A stretch of DNA of 64,000 nucleotides from Pseudocolwellia agarivorans (GCF_002000085.1 NZ_MUZU01000011.1:62001-126000), one strand, 5' to 3'. Positions 1-8,536 are shown, numbered from the stretch's first letter. The notes: generated from the letters alone by a model not told the origin. Program-made: numbers and translations.

Positions 1-1156
1 GTCTTGGGCCTACTACCGACATTCTGCCTTGTAGTACGTTGATAAATTGCGGTAGCTCATCAAGTGACGTTCGTCGTAAAAATGCGCCTAGAGGGGTTAT
101 TCTAGCGTCGCCTTTGGTGGCTTGTGTTACTACATCTGAGTTTTCAGTTACCGTCATTGAACGGAACTTCCATACTTTTATTTTTTTCCCGTCAAGCCCG
201 TATCTATTTTGTTTAAAGATTACAGGGCCTTTTGAGGTTACTTTTACAGCGATAGCAATAAGAAGTAGAGGTATGGATATTAGTGTAAGTATACCGAGTG
301 AGAATACGATATCTTCAAATCGTTTAAGTGCCGCGTTACCACCACGCATTGGGTTGTCGTATACGCTGATGGTTTGGATATTACCGATGTGTGACATTGA
401 AGCATTCATTAAGGTATATACGAATAAATCGGGTACGAGTTGTACGTTAGCAGTGGTGTCGCCGAGTAATTGTAATATGTGTTTAATACGTGCTTCTGCT
501 ACCATAGGTAAAGCAATATAAACTACGTCAAACTCGTTATTTTTTGCGCGTTCTACACCGTCTTTTATCTTACCTTCTAACCATGCGTGGTAAGTGGCTT
601 CAATTCTTTCTGGTACTCGGTCGTCGAAAACAGCGGTTAAACGATAGCCTGTTTCAGGATGGTCTAATATTTGTTGAGCTAATCGCTTACCTGATTTAGT
701 AACACCGATTATAGCGACGCTACGTGTATTCAAACCTTTACGTCTAATTCTCGCTAAAAAGCGGTTAAACAGTAGACGCCATGCGACAAGTGAAAAAAAA
801 GTAGAAATAAACCAGATGACAACAGTAACTCGAGAGAAGTCTTCTGATTGTTTAGTAAAAAACATGTAAGTTATGATTAAAACGGCAGCACAACCCCATG
901 AAATAAAGGTATAAAAGACAATCTCATTAAAAAATCCAGCACGCCATGAACGGTACAAAGCAAAAGATTCAGCTGTTAAGAAGAAGCCAATAGAAGCAAT
1001 TAATGAAAGTTCGAAATATTCTTTGGTGTATGTGAGTGAATAGCTATATATGGCTAAAACTATCATGAGATGAATAACTGATAAATCAATCAGTCGGTAA
1101 ACTACAGCGAAAACATTGATGTTGTTTTTTATGATACCGTTATTATCGTTGATCAT
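1..1156 (-). CDS. Undecaprenyl-phosphate sugar phosphotransferase (WcaJ-type), 3' end cut by the window edge
   Basis: About 385 residues are readable from an ATG at 1156 and the frame is still open at base 1. The N-terminal part has several hydrophobic stretches (roughly residues 15-125). A Rossmann-like segment follows (VAIIGVTKSGKRLA). Then comes the bacterial sugar-transferase domain: a hydrophobic helix, the FKQNRYG stretch, KFRSM, RRTSLDELPQ and the final SVVGPR. In this family the enzyme transfers a hexose-1-phosphate to undecaprenyl phosphate at the inner membrane, the first step of exopolysaccharide or colanic-acid-like synthesis. The ribosome site is weak, so the start is not certain. 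It runs in the same direction as the lasso kinase gene 111 bp upstream of it. EPS genes commonly accompany PEP-CTERM/exosortase systems, which fits the PEP-CTERM protein nearby. The sugar specificity cannot be read from the sequence. Confidence 0.85.
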   Translation of the reverse strand, partial: MINDNNGIIKNNINVFAVVYRLIDLSVIHLMIVLAIYSYSLTYTKEYFELSLIASIGFFLTAESFALYRSWRAGFFNEIVFYTFISWGCAAVLIITYMFFTKQSEDFSRVTVVIWFISTFFSLVAWRLLFNRFLARIRRKGLNTRSVAIIGVTKSGKRLAQQILDHPETGYRLTAVFDDRVPERIEATYHAWLEGKIKDGVERAKNNEFDVVYIALPMVAEARIKHILQLLGDTTANVQLVPDLFVYTLMNASMSHIGNIQTISVYDNPMRGGNAALKRFEDIVFSLGILTLISIPLLLIAIAVKVTSKGPVIFKQNRYGLDGKKIKVWKFRSMTVTENSDVVTQATKGDARITPLGAFLRRTSLDELPQFINVLQGRMSVVGPR

Positions 1157-1267
1157 TTTACTACATATTCCATTTTACTAAACGTCCGTGAACACATGAT
1201 TTATGTTGAACATTGTATACTAAAACTAAAATAAATTTACTTTTATTTATTTACTTTTGCTTGATAT

Positions 1268-2263
1268 TTATTCACTTAAATCATTAATGATTATCTCTTG
1301 AACAGTGTTCAAGTACTGTTTACCACTCAGGTACGTTATTTTTTTAATACTTACATTTTTTACTAATTGTGTAAGTTTAATAAAGCGCTGTTGTTCTAAA
1401 GACAATGCTTTGTAAGCACTGCCTAAAATACTATTTTGTATTAATAAAATTACAGCTTCAGCAGATGATAATGTTGTTATATTACAAACTGTTGAAATTT
1501 TATTATTATTTTCAGTGTTTTCAACTCTGTTTAATATATAAATTGTTTTTAATTTTTTAGGTTGTTCGCAAAAATTAAAACCGCTGTTTTTATTTATTTT
1601 TACTATTTTTTTCGCAAAATCTTGGTGTACTTTTTCAAGCTCGTTAGTGTTTTTATTGTTTATTATTTCTAACGTTTCTGGCCACATACGGGCTACAGGC
1701 CAACTCGGATAAATAGTATATTCTTTATCTTGCTGGTGTAATGCCATCATGTCGTCGGTCATTACTGAAAATTCATTTTTACATAATTCTGCGGTTAGCG
1801 TTGTTTTACCTGTTCGGCTTGGTGCTACAAAAGCAATAACCTGATCTTTATAAGCTAACGCATTAGCGTGTATACACAATACATTGTTTATTTCTAACCA
1901 TAAGGCCATACCTATCGTTTGAAAATAATGTGCTGAGTCGGTGCCTTGATTATGCCAACTAACCTCTATGTTGTTTTTGTCTATTTTAAATAGACCTTTA
2001 CCTTGGCAATCAACTTTAAGTATGTACTTTGGGTTGTTCGCCTTTTGATCTTGTATATATAAGCTAACCGTTGATTGATAGCGTTCGCCATTGTCTTCCA
2101 TAACCCAGTTTGCTTCTTTATTTTCGATACATTCTTGGTTAAATGTATTGAGGTTTAAAGCCGTGAAACGGATAGTAATGTGTTGTTCAACCTTATGATT
2201 TTTATGATCACAAAAAGGTTCGCAAGCTACACCATGCAAAGGTATTTTATATAATGGATTCAT
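1268..2263 (-). CDS. HPr-kinase-related protein of the lasso peptide cluster
   Basis: This 331-residue protein has a P-loop of HprK type, APSRTGKTT at residues 147-155. A histidine (IHANAL, 131-136) precedes it and a Walker-B-like TDD (169-171) follows it. That is the layout of HPr kinase/phosphorylase relatives found in peptide-modification and exosortase-associated clusters. In some lasso clusters (paeninodin type) such kinases phosphorylate the C-terminal Ser of the precursor. Here the precursor ends in Gly, so the target would have to be an internal Ser/Thr or another molecule; that is inference. The gene follows the precursor gene in the same direction, with a hairpin terminator between them and no convincing Shine-Dalgarno before its ATG. 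Expression may therefore be low compared with the precursor. Confidence 0.75.
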   Translation of the reverse strand: MNPLYKIPLHGVACEPFCDHKNHKVEQHITIRFTALNLNTFNQECIENKEANWVMEDNGERYQSTVSLYIQDQKANNPKYILKVDCQGKGLFKIDKNNIEVSWHNQGTDSAHYFQTIGMALWLEINNVLCIHANALAYKDQVIAFVAPSRTGKTTLTAELCKNEFSVMTDDMMALHQQDKEYTIYPSWPVARMWPETLEIINNKNTNELEKVHQDFAKKIVKINKNSGFNFCEQPKKLKTIYILNRVENTENNNKISTVCNITTLSSAEAVILLIQNSILGSAYKALSLEQQRFIKLTQLVKNVSIKKITYLSGKQYLNTVQEIIINDLSE

Positions 2264-2275
2264 TTTTATTAGATA

Positions 2276-2310
2276 TTAAAAAGCCTATAACCAATAACGG
2301 TTATAGGCTT
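2276..2310 (-). terminator. Terminator/attenuator between lasso precursor and kinase
   Basis: A perfect 12-bp inverted repeat (AAGCCTATAACC at 2281-2292, GGTTATAGGCTT at 2299-2310) encloses a 6-nt loop. Read on the minus strand it is followed by a short T run (about 2276-2282). It begins 14 bp after the precursor stop codon and ends about 13 bp before the kinase ATG. This fits partial termination that favours the short precursor transcript. Confidence 0.75.
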
Positions 2311-2323
2311 TATAAAAAACATA

Positions 2324-2485
2324 CTACCCTTGGAATGGGTTACGTTTTGTGTGGCCACCCTGTTCGTCTGGAATACTTCCAGAAAAACCTTGCGTAAGTT
2401 CCGCTAAGTTACCTGCATTTGTTAATACAGGTTTAGTGTAACTTTTTAAAGATGTGTTCTTTTCTGTTGTTTCAATAGAGTTCAT
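2324..2485 (-). CDS. Lasso peptide precursor (A gene), 53 residues
   Basis: The short reading frame starts MNSIETTEKN and is preceded by AAGGAAG at good spacing. Residues 16-31 fit the lasso leader signature YxxPxLxxxGxxxxxT exactly: Y16, P19, L21, G25, T31. The conserved Thr is at position -2 of the predicted cut between Q32 and G33. The 21-residue core would begin GFSGSIPDE. Gly-1 supplies the amine and Asp-8 (8-residue ring) or Glu-9 (9-residue ring) the acid of the macrolactam. The tail is QGGHTKRNPFQG. It is 26 bp downstream of the PEP-CTERM gene on the same strand, and the cyclase, B1 and B2 genes lie within 4 kb. Leader motif, core and neighbours together make the call strong. Ring size and biological activity are not decidable from sequence. 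Confidence 0.9.
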   Translation of the reverse strand: MNSIETTEKNTSLKSYTKPVLTNAGNLAELTQGFSGSIPDEQGGHTKRNPFQG

Positions 2486-2511
2486 GTCTTTACTTCCTTT
2501 TGGTTTCTAAC

Positions 2512-3129
2512 TTAAGACTTTCTACGAATATTAACCAACGCTAATAAACCAGATAAAAATACTAATGCTGTAGCAGGTTCAGATACTACTGATTTGTCTG
2601 TGTCAGTTAAAAACGTAAGTTTTTGACCTAAATCTAAAAATGTAGTCGGTTTCCAATCAATATTCATTGTACCGAATAGATCTGGTGCACTGAATACGTT
2701 TGTGAAAGAAGCTGAAACATCTGTAGACGATGAAGCAAATGGACGACCAACGTTAGAACCAGCAGTATATTCAATTGAGTCTGCGTCATCAAAGTAAACT
2801 CCAGCAATGCCAGCATTTACTTCTAAACCAACAATACCGATAGATAGGCTATCGTTAGATAATACCCAGTCGCCCACGAACATGTTAGATGCGCCGTTAT
2901 AGTCTCCAAACGTATCACCAGTAAGAGATAAAGACCAACCTGCGCCTGTAACACCGCCTGAAGTTGCACCTGTTGCAGCCCACGTTAAAGTTTCGCTACT
3001 TCCGTTGCCAAACATTGCTGTGACTTGTATACCAGACATATCAGCACCGTTTATATTGCTAATAATACCCGCTTGTGAAAATAAGCTTGTAGATAATAAT
3101 ACAGAACCAACAATTAGTTTTTTTAACAT
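2512..3129 (-). CDS. PEP-CTERM-type sorted protein, co-oriented with the lasso precursor
   Basis: The chosen start is the ATG at 3129 (MLKKLIVG), which has AAGGAG seven bases upstream; an earlier in-frame start would add 16 residues without a ribosome site. The 205-residue product has a signal peptide (LLSTSLFSQAG) and a low-complexity, Gly/Ser/Thr-rich middle with no Cys. Its C-terminus is SEPATALVFLSGLL followed by ALVNIRRKS: an SEP motif, one hydrophobic helix and a basic tail. That is the PEP-CTERM sorting signal recognised by exosortases. The exosortase itself is not in the window. It is the first gene of the precursor transcript (26-bp gap), so the two are probably co-expressed. The function of the mature domain is unknown. 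Confidence 0.85.
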   Translation of the reverse strand: MLKKLIVGSVLLSTSLFSQAGIISNINGADMSGIQVTAMFGNGSSETLTWAATGATSGGVTGAGWSLSLTGDTFGDYNGASNMFVGDWVLSNDSLSIGIVGLEVNAGIAGVYFDDADSIEYTAGSNVGRPFASSSTDVSASFTNVFSAPDLFGTMNIDWKPTTFLDLGQKLTFLTDTDKSVVSEPATALVFLSGLLALVNIRRKS

Positions 3130-3538
3130 TAATCTTCTCCTTAAGAGGGATGTATATAATAAATTCGTTAAAAACAAAGCAATAAATAAGCCATAAACAC
3201 TATACTCTTATATATCAAACACTTAATAGGAGTATACAAACTAGTATTTAAATGTAAACTATGACTGTAAAAATATCAGACAATACCTAGCTAGCGTTAT
3301 TAAATATGTTGTTAAAACAACCCTTTTCGCACAAAAATAGAGCAAACACTTAAATTTTGGTTCTATTATCGTTTGTTTTTTGATTAACTTATTTTTTAGC
3401 GTGGTAATTTTACACCATATAGATGACAATTGTATTGCAAAATTAGCTAAATATAGAAGAAATAAAATAACCTGTGATGTGATTTTTATTCTTGTATATT
3501 AACGATTGATTACTCTACTTTTTGGAATATTATTTTTT
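3130..3538. other. Divergent intergenic region, PEP-CTERM gene / lasso cyclase
   Basis: About 410 bp without a convincing gene. It is very AT-rich and should carry the two divergent promoters for the PEP-CTERM/precursor transcript and the cyclase. No clear palindromic operator was recognised by eye. Confidence 0.5.
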
Positions 3539-5491
3539 ATGGACAATTTATTTGCCGCATGTGGTTCGGTTATTAGTGGCGACAATGTATTAAAAAACAT
3601 TAAAAGTATCGCATCAAAAAATAAATATAACTTTAAAAATAAAGAAGTTACAAAAAATAAAAATAAGACTCTTTATTTAACCTATTACACTGCTGTAACG
3701 AATAAAGCTGAAACAATTGATAACAATTTATCAGTATTTGACGTAACTAAAACAGCTTTAGATAATGTAACCCGCGTTATTTGTCGTTCTAGAATTGATA
3801 ATAAAAAGGATCTTTTAACGCAATATATCGATCCTGATGAAAGTGTAAAAAAATCCGACACTGATACGATTTCTAATGACTCTGCCTTAATAAGCTTTTT
3901 ATATAAAAAATTAAATCATAAACTTCCTACACAATTAAAAGGTAATTTTAGTTATGTGATTTGGGATGATGAGTTACAAGAGTTACATGCCGCTATTGAT
4001 GCTTTTAATACGGGTTCCCTCTTTTATATGCAAGTTGATGATATGTTTTATGTTGCGTCTGACGCGCAGGTTTTAGCAAGTCATCACAATGTTAGTCTTA
4101 CAGTAAATAAACGCGCTATTGCTCAGTGGCTTTCGGGCAGACCTGATCCTAATGTTTCTATGTTTAATGAAATAAAGCGTTTACCCAATGGGCATAAGTT
4201 AGTGTGGCGTAATAACACGGTGGAAGTGTCTAAGTTTTGGGATGTAAATACCGATAAGCGCATTCGTTATGCTAATACTGATGAATACGAACACCATTTT
4301 TTTGATTTATTGTCACAAAGTGTATCTAACCGTTTAACTACAAGTGCAAATGCGAATGATGCTAATAATACGCCTGTATTTACACAAATGAGTGGCGGTA
4401 TGGATTCTACCTCGGTTACGGCTATAGCGAATATTGAGTCTAAAAAGAATCACCAAACGCTGCATACTTTATCGCATAGTTATCAAAGAACCCAAAGCTG
4501 CGATGAAATGAGCAACATTAACGATATGATCGCCAAACTAGGTTTAGCTAACCCGCACTTTATAGAGTTAGATAAGTTTGACGATATTGGTTTTACTGAG
4601 TTGTACCCTACCGATTTTGATAATCCTGGTATTGTATTGTCGCCTAAATATCATGAAGAATTAGCTTTAATGCAAAGTTTACAGGCAAACGTGTTGCTAA
4701 CAGGTAATGGTGGTGATGAAGTTTGTTGGGGCCATAGTTCGTCTTATAGGTCGCGCTTATATAAAGGTGAACTTGGTGTAATTAATGAAGTGGTAAAAGC
4801 CTGTGGTGAGTTAAACGAGCCTGTAGCCAGTTCTTTAATTAAGTTATTTGTAAAACCGTTAGTGCCGCACACGATGCAAAATTTAATGAGGTTTGCGTTA
4901 AATAAACCGCGTGTAAGCCGTACCGATAATATTACTGATAATGTTAGTTCGGCTTGGTTAACAGATGAAGCTTTGAGTTTATTAGAAGAAGACGCAATGG
5001 CTAACCCTTTTAGTAAACGATTTGAACCAGCTAAATTTGCTCGTTACCATTCATTAAAAACGACTTCTACTTATAATTCTATGCGCTCTTATCAAAAAGT
5101 GGCTAATCAATACGGTGTTGATGTTAGACATCCGTTTTTTGATACTGATGTGGTTGATTTTAGTTTTGCGATTCCTGAAAAAATGTTGATTCAAGGGAGT
5201 TATCCTAAATGGTTGTTAAGAAAAACCATGGAAGACTATTTACCCGAGTCGGTTGTGTGGAATAAACATAAAACGGTGTTCGATCATCATTTTGCTAATT
5301 TAGTACGTAGTAATGAAGAAGAGTTAAGAAACTTGCTTAGCCATAGCGGATTACACGATTTAGGCTTGTTAGATAATAATGTGTTGCTGCGCGAGTTTGA
5401 TGAGTTGGTACGTAATCCGAACCGTCATTTAAATGTAGATATGTTGTACGCTATTTTGACGCAGACTTGGTATCAAGCTCATTGTGTTTGA
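3539..5491 (+). CDS. Asparagine-synthetase-like lasso cyclase (lasso C protein)
   Basis: This is a 650-residue protein when started at the ATG at 3539; a TTG at 3506 would add 11 hydrophobic residues. The N-terminal half keeps a glutaminase-like fold (GNFSYVIWDD, then FYVASDAQVL) but lacks an initial catalytic Cys-2. The synthetase half has the ATP-pyrophosphatase loop SGGMDS (about 285-290) and GNGGDEV (about 389-395). In lasso biosynthesis this enzyme adenylates the ring Asp/Glu side chain and closes the isopeptide bond with Gly-1. It is the only cluster gene on the plus strand, between the precursor and the B genes. A stand-alone Asn synthetase is unlikely given the precursor and the B1/B2 genes. 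Confidence 0.87.
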   Translation: MDNLFAACGSVISGDNVLKNIKSIASKNKYNFKNKEVTKNKNKTLYLTYYTAVTNKAETIDNNLSVFDVTKTALDNVTRVICRSRIDNKKDLLTQYIDPDESVKKSDTDTISNDSALISFLYKKLNHKLPTQLKGNFSYVIWDDELQELHAAIDAFNTGSLFYMQVDDMFYVASDAQVLASHHNVSLTVNKRAIAQWLSGRPDPNVSMFNEIKRLPNGHKLVWRNNTVEVSKFWDVNTDKRIRYANTDEYEHHFFDLLSQSVSNRLTTSANANDANNTPVFTQMSGGMDSTSVTAIANIESKKNHQTLHTLSHSYQRTQSCDEMSNINDMIAKLGLANPHFIELDKFDDIGFTELYPTDFDNPGIVLSPKYHEELALMQSLQANVLLTGNGGDEVCWGHSSSYRSRLYKGELGVINEVVKACGELNEPVASSLIKLFVKPLVPHTMQNLMRFALNKPRVSRTDNITDNVSSAWLTDEALSLLEEDAMANPFSKRFEPAKFARYHSLKTTSTYNSMRSYQKVANQYGVDVRHPFFDTDVVDFSFAIPEKMLIQGSYPKWLLRKTMEDYLPESVVWNKHKTVFDHHFANLVRSNEEELRNLLSHSGLHDLGLLDNNVLLREFDELVRNPNRHLNVDMLYAILTQTWYQAHCV

Positions 5492-5505
5492 TTAACACCG
5501 TTGAG

Positions 5506-5985
5506 TTATTTAAGCATTGATAGTGTTTGAGCGTCGTTTACTGTGGTTAGCTCTTTATAGGTAGAGATAACCTCTTGTGAATCGTTTATAACTTTGCCAT
5601 TAACCGACAACCACGAATGCGCTGCAAGTTTGCTGTTTTCAAACTTTACGCCAAGGTGTAATTTACATTGAATACCGTAACCGCTAAGTAGGTCTTGTTG
5701 ACATAAGCAACGGCGTAGACAATTCATGTGACGAAAGTGATTGCGCCCTGCACTTTCGTTTATTCTGATGATATTAATAATACTTTGATGCTGTTTAACG
5801 GGGTTTGCGTTTAATACTGCGCCATTAGGTGTATAGGTATTACTGTATGTGTTGGCAAGGCTTGCTTGCCATTTTTTATAATGGAACTTTGATATTAATA
5901 TGTCCCATTTTAGATAAAGGTACCACGATTTAACCAATATCGACAATTCGTACCACGAAAAGGTAAAAAGCTTACGTATTTTCAT
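5506..5985 (-). CDS. Lasso peptide leader peptidase (B2, transglutaminase-like)
   Basis: A 159-residue protein whose second half matches the lasso B2/transglutaminase-like family. The candidate catalytic triad is Cys89 (NCLRRC), His123 (AAHSWLSVNG) and Asp135 (KVIND), with the usual spacing, and the GYGIQCKLHLGV stretch is typical. The enzyme removes the leader after the Thr-x pair of the precursor. It ends 14 bp from the cyclase stop codon (convergent) and lies downstream of the PqqD-like gene on the same strand with a 140-bp gap. Its first 40 residues are aromatic-rich, as in other B2 proteins. Confidence 0.87.
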   Translation of the reverse strand: MKIRKLFTFSWYELSILVKSWYLYLKWDILISKFHYKKWQASLANTYSNTYTPNGAVLNANPVKQHQSIINIIRINESAGRNHFRHMNCLRRCLCQQDLLSGYGIQCKLHLGVKFENSKLAAHSWLSVNGKVINDSQEVISTYKELTTVNDAQTLSMLK

Positions 5986-6125
5986 TTATGCTGCTTCATT
6001 TATGTTTTACCTAAACATTTCACTGATACGTAACTATGGCTGCAATTGCGACTATATAAACAGTATGTCGCATACAAAACCCACCCGTACAGAATCCCCC
6101 ATAAAGAAAAACCTAGAGGCTATAT
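5986..6125. other. Gap between lasso B1 and B2 genes
   Basis: 140 bp with no terminator-like hairpin or operator that I can see. Read-through from B1 to B2 is therefore plausible. Confidence 0.4.
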
Positions 6126-6497
6126 TTATACCCTTTCGATAATAAGCTTTTGGCTTATCATGTTGGTGAGTAATTCTTTTAAATCGGCTTCTACTTCGTT
6201 TACGGATACGTCGTAAGTGCTTTTTATACTTTCAATAACTTGCTCTACATTTTTACCTTCTTGTAAGCTTTCAATCATGAAAGTACCTACGGGATCTAAA
6301 GTAAAATAATTACCATTTTCAGGTTCTAAAATAACAGTTTCGTTATCTACTTTTTGAAATAACACATTGTCGACTAATTGATATTTACTGGTATTGGAAA
6401 GCAATGAGATGTCCTTATAAACGTAATGTGGTGTGATATTAATTAACGCGAATTGATTTATGTAACTCGCTATAAAATCGGTAGGTGTATTATGCAA
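6126..6497 (-). CDS. PqqD-like lasso leader-binding protein (B1 / RRE)
   Basis: A 123-residue frame with a PqqD/RiPP-recognition-element domain from about residue 40 onward: VDNETVILEPENGNYFTLDP, then VGTFMIESLQEG and a C-terminal helical part. This small winged-helix protein binds the precursor leader (the YxxP segment) and brings it to the B2 peptidase. The frame opens at a TTG at 6497 and has no upstream ATG, GTG or clear ribosome site before the stop, so the N-terminus is uncertain. The first ~35 residues are an extension beyond the usual domain. It lies 140 bp upstream of B2 on the same strand. Confidence 0.8.
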   Translation of the reverse strand: MHNTPTDFIASYINQFALINITPHYVYKDISLLSNTSKYQLVDNVLFQKVDNETVILEPENGNYFTLDPVGTFMIESLQEGKNVEQVIESIKSTYDVSVNEVEADLKELLTNMISQKLIIERV

Positions 6498-6533
6498 AGT
6501 TTAAAATTGTAGTGCAATGAAAGTAAGCAATAA

Positions 6534-6561
6534 AAAAAGGTTAACTTTCGTTAACCTTTTT
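6534..6561. terminator. Bidirectional terminator
   Basis: AAAAAGGTTAAC (6534-6545) and GTTAACCTTTTT (6550-6561) pair perfectly around TTTC, with A/T runs on both sides. It ends the gal/symporter transcript and insulates it from the lasso B genes. Confidence 0.85.
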
Positions 6562-6604
6562 GGTTTTTTATTAAATGTTATTAATTATTAACCATACGTT
6601 TTGT

Positions 6605-8314
6605 TTACCAAAACTGAATGTATAAACCAATGGTCATTAACACAACTAAGAAGCCACATACTTGAACTGATTTAGAAGACTCTAAACTGATTTCTGTATT
6701 GATAGGCATAACAACTGGTGTTTTAAGTGGTTTAACGAGTGTTGCAATAGCACAGTAAGCCATGATGACTAAGAAACAAATAGCCATGCGATCTAGGAAG
6801 GCAATCTCATTAGAGAACCATAAACCTGAATCAACAATCATGTCGCCAATAAACCATTTAAGTGAACCGTATAGAATTACGTTAAGTAATATACACTGCC
6901 ATCCTAAAAAGCGTGGTGCTCTTGGAACTAACATACCAAATAAGAATATTGCAATAATACCTGAGCTGATAAAGCCTTGGAATTCTTGAATAAAGGTGAA
7001 TATTCCACCAAAACCTGGGTGTGCTAATGTTGGCGCAATTGACGCTGAAATAAGTACAAAAATTACAACAAATGCTTTACCTACTTTAGGTAATTGTGAA
7101 TCAGGTGTATTTGGTTTTACTTTTTTGTATAAATCCATTGTTGCGATAGTTGACGCTGAGTTTAACATTGACGCTAAAGAACTTACGATAGCACCAAAAA
7201 TAGCCGCTAATACGAACCATGAAATCCAAGGATAAGGTTTGATTAAGTTACGTAATAATACAGGGAATGCACCATCAAAATCGTAACCACCGTTCGATAC
7301 AGCTAACTGCTCGTAGTATAAGTTAAAGGCTAAGATACCTGGAATTACTACAACAAATGGAATTAAAAGCTTTAAGAATGCAGCAAAAACGATACCTTTT
7401 TGGCCTTCTGCTAGCGATTTAGAACCTAATGTTCTTTGAATGATATATTGGTTTAATCCCCAATAGAAAAAGTTAGGTAACCATAAACCAATAACAAGTG
7501 CTGACCATGGAATTTCAGCATCATCAATTGGACGGATCATGTGTAACTTACCGCCTTCTTCAGCTGTACCACCGTTAAGTAGCTGGAATCGCTCCCAACT
7601 GCCGGCATTTTGTAGTTGGTCAACCGTTACTTCTTTCAAAGTAGCTGTTTTAACTAAAGATGCTGGGTCTGCTACGCCTAATGCTTGGAATGCTAAATAA
7701 GCAACAATAGCACCACCAACAATTAACGCTGCGCCCCACACTAAGTCGGTCCATACACAGGCTTTTAAGCCACCTACAAAAACATAGCCAGCAGAAAGCA
7801 AAGCAATTAACCAACACGCTGCGGTTAAGTCACCTAATATGAAAACGTCTGGGTAATAACCTGAGATAACTTTAGCACCAGAATAAATAACAGAAGCTGT
7901 TGGAACACCTACTAAAATAAGTAAGGTTGCTAATGCCATTACGGTACGTGAACTTGCACCATAGCGGTATTCTAAAAATTCAGGAACCGTATAAATACCA
8001 GCACGTAAGAAGCGCGGTAAAAATACGAAAGCTACAACCACTAATGTAATTGCTGCCATCCACTCGTAAGAGGCAATGGCCATACCTAACCAATCGGCAG
8101 CTTTACCTGACATACCTACAAATTGTTCAGTTGATATATTGGCAGCAATTAATGAAAAACCTACCAAATACCATGAGAGTCCTCGACCAGCCAGAAAGTA
8201 AGAACTACTGGATTGATTCTCCGAATCGGATTCGCCTTGTTTACTCTTCCATATCCCCATCCCTATAACGCCTGTTACAGCGATGATGAAGAGTGTAATT
8301 TCAATATAATTCAT
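6605..8314 (-). CDS. Sodium:solute symporter (SSS/SGLT family), probable galactose or galactoside uptake
   Basis: A 569-residue membrane protein with about 14 hydrophobic helices. It shows family landmarks such as SYFLAGRGLSWYLVGFSLIAANIS near the N-terminus (quoted here in meaning only: residues about 37-60), FIALGVGA-type glycine-rich helices and NYWGLNQYIIQR-like text near residue 285. SSS transporters couple sugar entry to sodium. It lies downstream of galK and galT on the same strand, the common arrangement for a galactose transporter in marine gammaproteobacteria. The 222-bp gap to galK holds two short hairpins, so an internal promoter is possible. The substrate assignment rests on context. 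Confidence 0.8.
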   Translation of the reverse strand: MNYIEITLFIIAVTGVIGMGIWKSKQGESDSENQSSSSYFLAGRGLSWYLVGFSLIAANISTEQFVGMSGKAADWLGMAIASYEWMAAITLVVVAFVFLPRFLRAGIYTVPEFLEYRYGASSRTVMALATLLILVGVPTASVIYSGAKVISGYYPDVFILGDLTAACWLIALLSAGYVFVGGLKACVWTDLVWGAALIVGGAIVAYLAFQALGVADPASLVKTATLKEVTVDQLQNAGSWERFQLLNGGTAEEGGKLHMIRPIDDAEIPWSALVIGLWLPNFFYWGLNQYIIQRTLGSKSLAEGQKGIVFAAFLKLLIPFVVVIPGILAFNLYYEQLAVSNGGYDFDGAFPVLLRNLIKPYPWISWFVLAAIFGAIVSSLASMLNSASTIATMDLYKKVKPNTPDSQLPKVGKAFVVIFVLISASIAPTLAHPGFGGIFTFIQEFQGFISSGIIAIFLFGMLVPRAPRFLGWQCILLNVILYGSLKWFIGDMIVDSGLWFSNEIAFLDRMAICFLVIMAYCAIATLVKPLKTPVVMPINTEISLESSKSVQVCGFLVVLMTIGLYIQFW

Positions 8315-8536
8315 ATTTTTATTTTTTCTCTTTGATATTAATTATAATAGGCTAATTGAACAGCCTAAGACTCAGCGTATTAAGTAACTAATACTAAAAA
8401 GCAACAATGCATGACTCCCCTCGCTACATTGTTACTTAAATTTGATACTCATTATCAATCAAGCGACCTATTTCTAAGTACTTGAATGCTAACGAGTGTC
8501 TATAATAGCTTATTCATTTACAATGTTACACTAACA
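8315..8536 (-). other. galK-symporter gap with two small hairpins
   Basis: Two inverted repeats lie here: TAGGCT/AGCCTA (8348-8367) and AACAATG/CATTGTT (8403-8433). Neither has a strong T run. They may modulate read-through from galK into the symporter gene. Confidence 0.4.

Noticed and set aside
39-521. Plus-strand frame of 160 residues at the left edge
   Set aside because: It lies inside the minus-strand glycosyltransferase, whose translation is plainly family-like (KFRSM, RRTSLDELPQ).
3005-3196. Plus-strand 63-codon frame opposite the PEP-CTERM gene
   Set aside because: It is antisense to a gene with a signal peptide, sorting signal and good ribosome site.
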